A stretch of DNA of 9,251 nucleotides from positions 1 to 9,251 of the forward strand of contig WFMU01000323.1 of the NCBI GenBank assembly GCA_015488935.1, written 5' to 3'. Positions 6,895 to 9,251 of this stretch are shown in pieces; positions within the stretch are counted from its first letter, which is position 1, and every line of letters starts with the position of its first letter. The DNA is from Flavobacteriaceae bacterium (GTDB taxonomy: Bacteria; Bacteroidota; Bacteroidia; Flavobacteriales; Flavobacteriaceae). The notes beneath the pieces were generated by a model. It saw only the letters and a list, made by a program, of their open reading frames with translations. It was not told the origin of the DNA and did not search any database. The translations under genes and the position numbers were made by a program.

Positions 6895-6898
6895 TATT

Positions 6899-8944
6899 AT
6901 GAAAGATATTCTTAATAAATTATACCAAAATCATGCTTTAGTCTATAAATTTTTTCTTTTTATAGCTACTACAATACTCATTGTTTATCTATTTCCGAAA
7001 GGTGTTTATTTTAAATTTGATATCCAAAAAGGTAAAATTTGGCAATATGAAAATTTATATGCGCCTTTTGATTTTGCAATTCAGAAAAGCAAAGAAGAAT
7101 TATTATTAAATGAAACAGAAATAAAAACAAATAAACATCTGTTTTTTATGACAGATGAAAAAGTACAAACGACAGTTTTGCAAGAATACGATGCAAAAAT
7201 AGGTTTTATTTTAAGAGACTCATTACTAAATAATATCGATAAACAAGCTGCAATCAATTTTGGAAAAAACGTATTACAGTCTATTTACAAAATAGGTTAT
7301 ACTTCCTATAATGTGCCTAAAGGAAAAATTATTACCATCCGTAAAGGAAATGAAGCTATCGATATTCTTTCTGATAAATTGCTAGTGGAAAACAAATTAA
7401 TTCCAAAAATTGAAGGTTATTTTACTAGAAGTAGATTTAAAAAGTTACTACCAGAGTTTAAAGCACTGTTTGTTAACATAATAAAACCTAATGTTTTTTT
7501 TGATGAAGCATATACCAATAGAGCACTAGAAGAAGAATTAAACAATATTTCTATCTCAGAAGGAAAAGTTTCTAAAGGAGATTTAATTATAGCAAAAGGA
7601 AATATTGTAGATGGAAAACGATTTTCTATTTTAAATTCGTTAAAAAAAGAATACAATGCACAACAATTAAGCGATACAAACCATTATTGGTTAATTTTAG
7701 GATACATCATTTTAGTTGCGTTAGTACTGATGATGTTACTTCTTTTTTTACGCAAATACAGAAGGGATATTTTTGATAATAACAACAAAATTACCTTTAT
7801 TTTTTTTAACATCTTATTCATGGTTTTTTTGGTAACACTTACCGTAAAATTTAAGCCTGACTATATTTTTGCGGTACCCTTAATTATTTTACCAATTGTA
7901 ATAAAAGCATTTTTTGATGCACGTTTAGGATTAATTACCCATGTTTTAACCGTTTTATTACTAGGTTTTATTGTTCCTAATAGTTTTGAGTTTATTTTTC
8001 TACAAATTATTGCAGGAATTGTAACCATTTTAACCGTTTCGGAACTTTATAAAAGAGCCAATTTATTTATTTCTGTAGGACAAATAACATTAATTTATAT
8101 GTTGGCATATTTTGCATTTTTTATCATTCAAGAAGGAACTGCAACACACATTAAAGGAGCTTATTTTGCATTATTTGCCTTAAATGGTGTATTAGCATTA
8201 TTATCGCAATACTTAATTTGGATTTATGAAAAGGTTTTTGGATTAGTTTCGGATGTTTCACTACTAGAATTATCAAATACAAATTCTAAATTATTACGAG
8301 AATTAAATGAAAAAGCTCCTGGGACATTTCAACACTCCATGCAAGTAGCAAATTTAGCAGAGGCATCGGCAAATGAGATTGGTGCGAATGCAATGTTGGT
8401 TAGAACAGGTGCACTATATCACGATATTGGAAAAATGTTAAATCCAATGTTTTTTACCGAAAATCAATCTACAACTGTAAATCCTCATAACGAATTATCT
8501 CCAAAAGATAGTGCCAAGATTATTATAGACCATATAATTAAGGGAATTGAATTGGCAAAAAAACACGGATTACCAGATCGTATTATTGATTTTATTAGAA
8601 CACATCATGGTACAAATTTGGTGTATTACTTTTACAAACAACAAGAAGCCTTAACACCAGAAGATATAAATACAGAGGATTTTAAATATCCTGGACCAAT
8701 TCCTTTTTCAAAAGAAACAGCAATACTTATGATGGCAGATGCTTCTGAAGCTGCTTCAAAAAGTTTAAAAGAACCAACAGCACAATTGATTGATGATTTA
8801 ATAGAAAAAGTAATTAATGGTCAAATGAATAATGGACAGTTTATGAATGCAAACATTACTTTTAAAGAAATACAAACTATTAAAAAGGTGATTAAAAAGA
8901 AGTTAATGAATATTTATCATCTTAGAATAGAATATCCTGAATAA
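6899..8944 (+). CDS. 7TM-HD domain protein, PgpH-like cyclic-di-AMP phosphodiesterase
   Basis: This 681-residue membrane protein has the complete PgpH layout. One N-terminal helix (about 15-33) precedes an extracytoplasmic 7TMR-HDED region (about 34-262), a bundle of about seven helices (about 264-445), and a cytosolic HD hydrolase domain (about 470-670). Metal ligands are visible: His479 in TFQHSMQ, His508-Asp509 in YHDIGK, His545 in IIDHI, His569-His570 in THHG and Asp614 in MADASEA. The order and most spacings match the PgpH family, which hydrolyses c-di-AMP to pApA. Activity and nucleotide specificity are inferred from the family. In flavobacteria c-di-AMP is expected to govern osmotic and wall balance. 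The ATG at 6899 directly precedes the first hydrophobic helix. No hairpin follows before the tRNA promoter, so read-through into the tRNAs is possible. Confidence 0.9.
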   Translation: MKDILNKLYQNHALVYKFFLFIATTILIVYLFPKGVYFKFDIQKGKIWQYENLYAPFDFAIQKSKEELLLNETEIKTNKHLFFMTDEKVQTTVLQEYDAKIGFILRDSLLNNIDKQAAINFGKNVLQSIYKIGYTSYNVPKGKIITIRKGNEAIDILSDKLLVENKLIPKIEGYFTRSRFKKLLPEFKALFVNIIKPNVFFDEAYTNRALEEELNNISISEGKVSKGDLIIAKGNIVDGKRFSILNSLKKEYNAQQLSDTNHYWLILGYIILVALVLMMLLLFLRKYRRDIFDNNNKITFIFFNILFMVFLVTLTVKFKPDYIFAVPLIILPIVIKAFFDARLGLITHVLTVLLLGFIVPNSFEFIFLQIIAGIVTILTVSELYKRANLFISVGQITLIYMLAYFAFFIIQEGTATHIKGAYFALFALNGVLALLSQYLIWIYEKVFGLVSDVSLLELSNTNSKLLRELNEKAPGTFQHSMQVANLAEASANEIGANAMLVRTGALYHDIGKMLNPMFFTENQSTTVNPHNELSPKDSAKIIIDHIIKGIELAKKHGLPDRIIDFIRTHHGTNLVYYFYKQQEALTPEDINTEDFKYPGPIPFSKETAILMMADASEAASKSLKEPTAQLIDDLIEKVINGQMNNGQFMNANITFKEIQTIKKVIKKKLMNIYHLRIEYPE

Positions 8945-8959
8945 AAAGTAAAAAAATGC

Positions 8960-8990
8960 TTTGTTATTCCATTACATGTTTTTATCTTTG
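8960..8990 (+). promoter_or_regulatory. Consensus Bacteroidota promoter for the tRNA-Ser/tRNA-Pro unit
   Basis: TTTG (8960-8963), a 19-bp spacer and TATCTTTG (8983-8990) match the TTTG / TAnnTTTG consensus at every defined position. The predicted transcript start, near 8997, lies about 32 nt before the mature tRNA-Ser. This is the strongest promoter in the window and the best evidence for the phylum. Confidence 0.8.
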
Positions 8991-9028
8991 CATTCGCAAA
9001 AAAACGTTCTTTTGCATATTAAAATACT

Positions 9029-9115
9029 GGAGAGGTGCCAGAGTGGTCGATCGGGGCTCCCTGCTAAGGAGTTGTACCTTTACGGGTACCGGGGGTTCGA
9101 ATCCCTTCCTCTCCG
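9029..9115 (+). tRNA. tRNA-Ser (anticodon GCT)
   Basis: The acceptor stem GGAGAGG / CCTCTCC (9029-9035 with 9108-9114) pairs perfectly, with discriminator G at 9115. The anticodon loop CTGCTAA (9061-9067) presents GCT at 9063-9065, reading AGC and AGU serine codons. A long variable arm with stem GTACC / GGTAC (9074-9078 with 9085-9089) confirms a class II serine tRNA. The T loop is TTCGAAT. The T stem GGGGG / CCCTT has two G-U wobbles at its outer end. CCA is not encoded, so it must be added after transcription. Confidence 0.96.
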
Positions 9116-9130
9116 CATTTTTTATACTAC

Positions 9131-9148
9131 TTAAGAATTTTTTCTTAA
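9131..9148 (+). other. Hairpin in the tRNA spacer
   Basis: TTAAGAA, loop TTTT, TTCTTAA forms a 7-bp stem in the 47-nt gap between the two tRNAs. No new promoter is seen in the gap, so the tRNAs are probably co-transcribed and the hairpin may assist processing or partial termination. It is AT-only apart from one pair, so it is weak. Confidence 0.35.
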
Positions 9149-9162
9149 AGATAAATAAGCTT

Positions 9163-9237
9163 CGGGGTGTAGCGTAGCCCGGTTATCGCGCCACGTTTGG
9201 GACGTGGAGGCCGCAGGTTCGAATCCTGCCACCCCGA
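9163..9237 (+). tRNA. tRNA-Pro (anticodon TGG)
   Basis: The acceptor stem CGGGGTG / CACCCCG (9163-9169 with 9230-9236) pairs perfectly, and the discriminator is A at 9237. The anticodon stem CCACG / CGTGG encloses loop TTTGGGA with anticodon TGG at 9198-9200, which reads CCA and, by wobble, other proline codons. The T arm GCAGG-TTCGAAT-CCTGC is perfect. CCA is not encoded. It lies 47 nt after tRNA-Ser and probably shares its transcript. Confidence 0.96.
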
Positions 9238-9251
9238 CAATTAAAAAATGC

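Noticed and set aside
8956..9177. 73-codon plus-strand reading frame after the HD gene
   Set aside because: It runs through the tRNA promoter and the whole tRNA-Ser gene into the spacer, and its protein has no domain-like features; it is a chance frame.
1..9251. Mobile element, CRISPR array, phage or defence system
   Set aside because: No transposase, integrase, spaced direct repeats, terminal repeats or defence-type domains were seen; all larger genes belong to known housekeeping families. The two tRNAs near the right end are possible integration sites, but no attachment-site duplication is visible.

Overview
The window looks like chromosomal housekeeping DNA from a marine-type flavobacterium (Bacteroidota, Flavobacteriaceae). 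The reasons are the very low GC content, the Bacteroidota promoter form (TTTG, about 19 bp, TAnnTTTG, seen intact before the tRNAs at 8960-8990), the absence of clear Shine-Dalgarno sites, and a GldI gliding lipoprotein gene. I cannot name a genus from the sequence alone.

Left part (1-1702, minus strand): a compact operon read right to left. An NrnA-like DHH phosphoesterase overlaps gldI by 11 nt, and gldI is followed after 1 nt by the start of a second lipoprotein, cut by the window edge. That last gene is probably a peptidyl-prolyl isomerase. Divergent from this operon is pyrE (1892-2533, plus), which ends in a perfect 13-bp hairpin.

Middle part (2534-6693): a membrane-bound LTA-synthase-family sulfatase-fold enzyme (plus, TTG start) converges on a two-gene minus-strand unit. 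That unit is a thiolase followed by a signal-less SH3/NlpC-P60 peptidase of the YkfC type. The convergent stop codons lie 10 nt apart inside a small hairpin.

Right part (6694-9251, plus): a promoter, a candidate 27-codon upstream ORF, a PgpH-type 7TM-HD protein (predicted cyclic-di-AMP phosphodiesterase), then tRNA-Ser(GCT) and tRNA-Pro(TGG) behind a textbook promoter.

Common themes are cell-envelope and second-messenger housekeeping: two periplasmic lipoproteins, a possible phosphoglycerol-type transferase, cell-wall peptide recycling, a c-di-AMP hydrolase and a nanoRNA/pAp hydrolase. I found no mobile element, CRISPR array, phage gene or defence cassette, and no convincing new system. The most unusual points are the non-AUG start of the LTA-synthase-like gene, the candidate leader peptide before the HD gene, and identical promoter-to-start geometry at these two loci.
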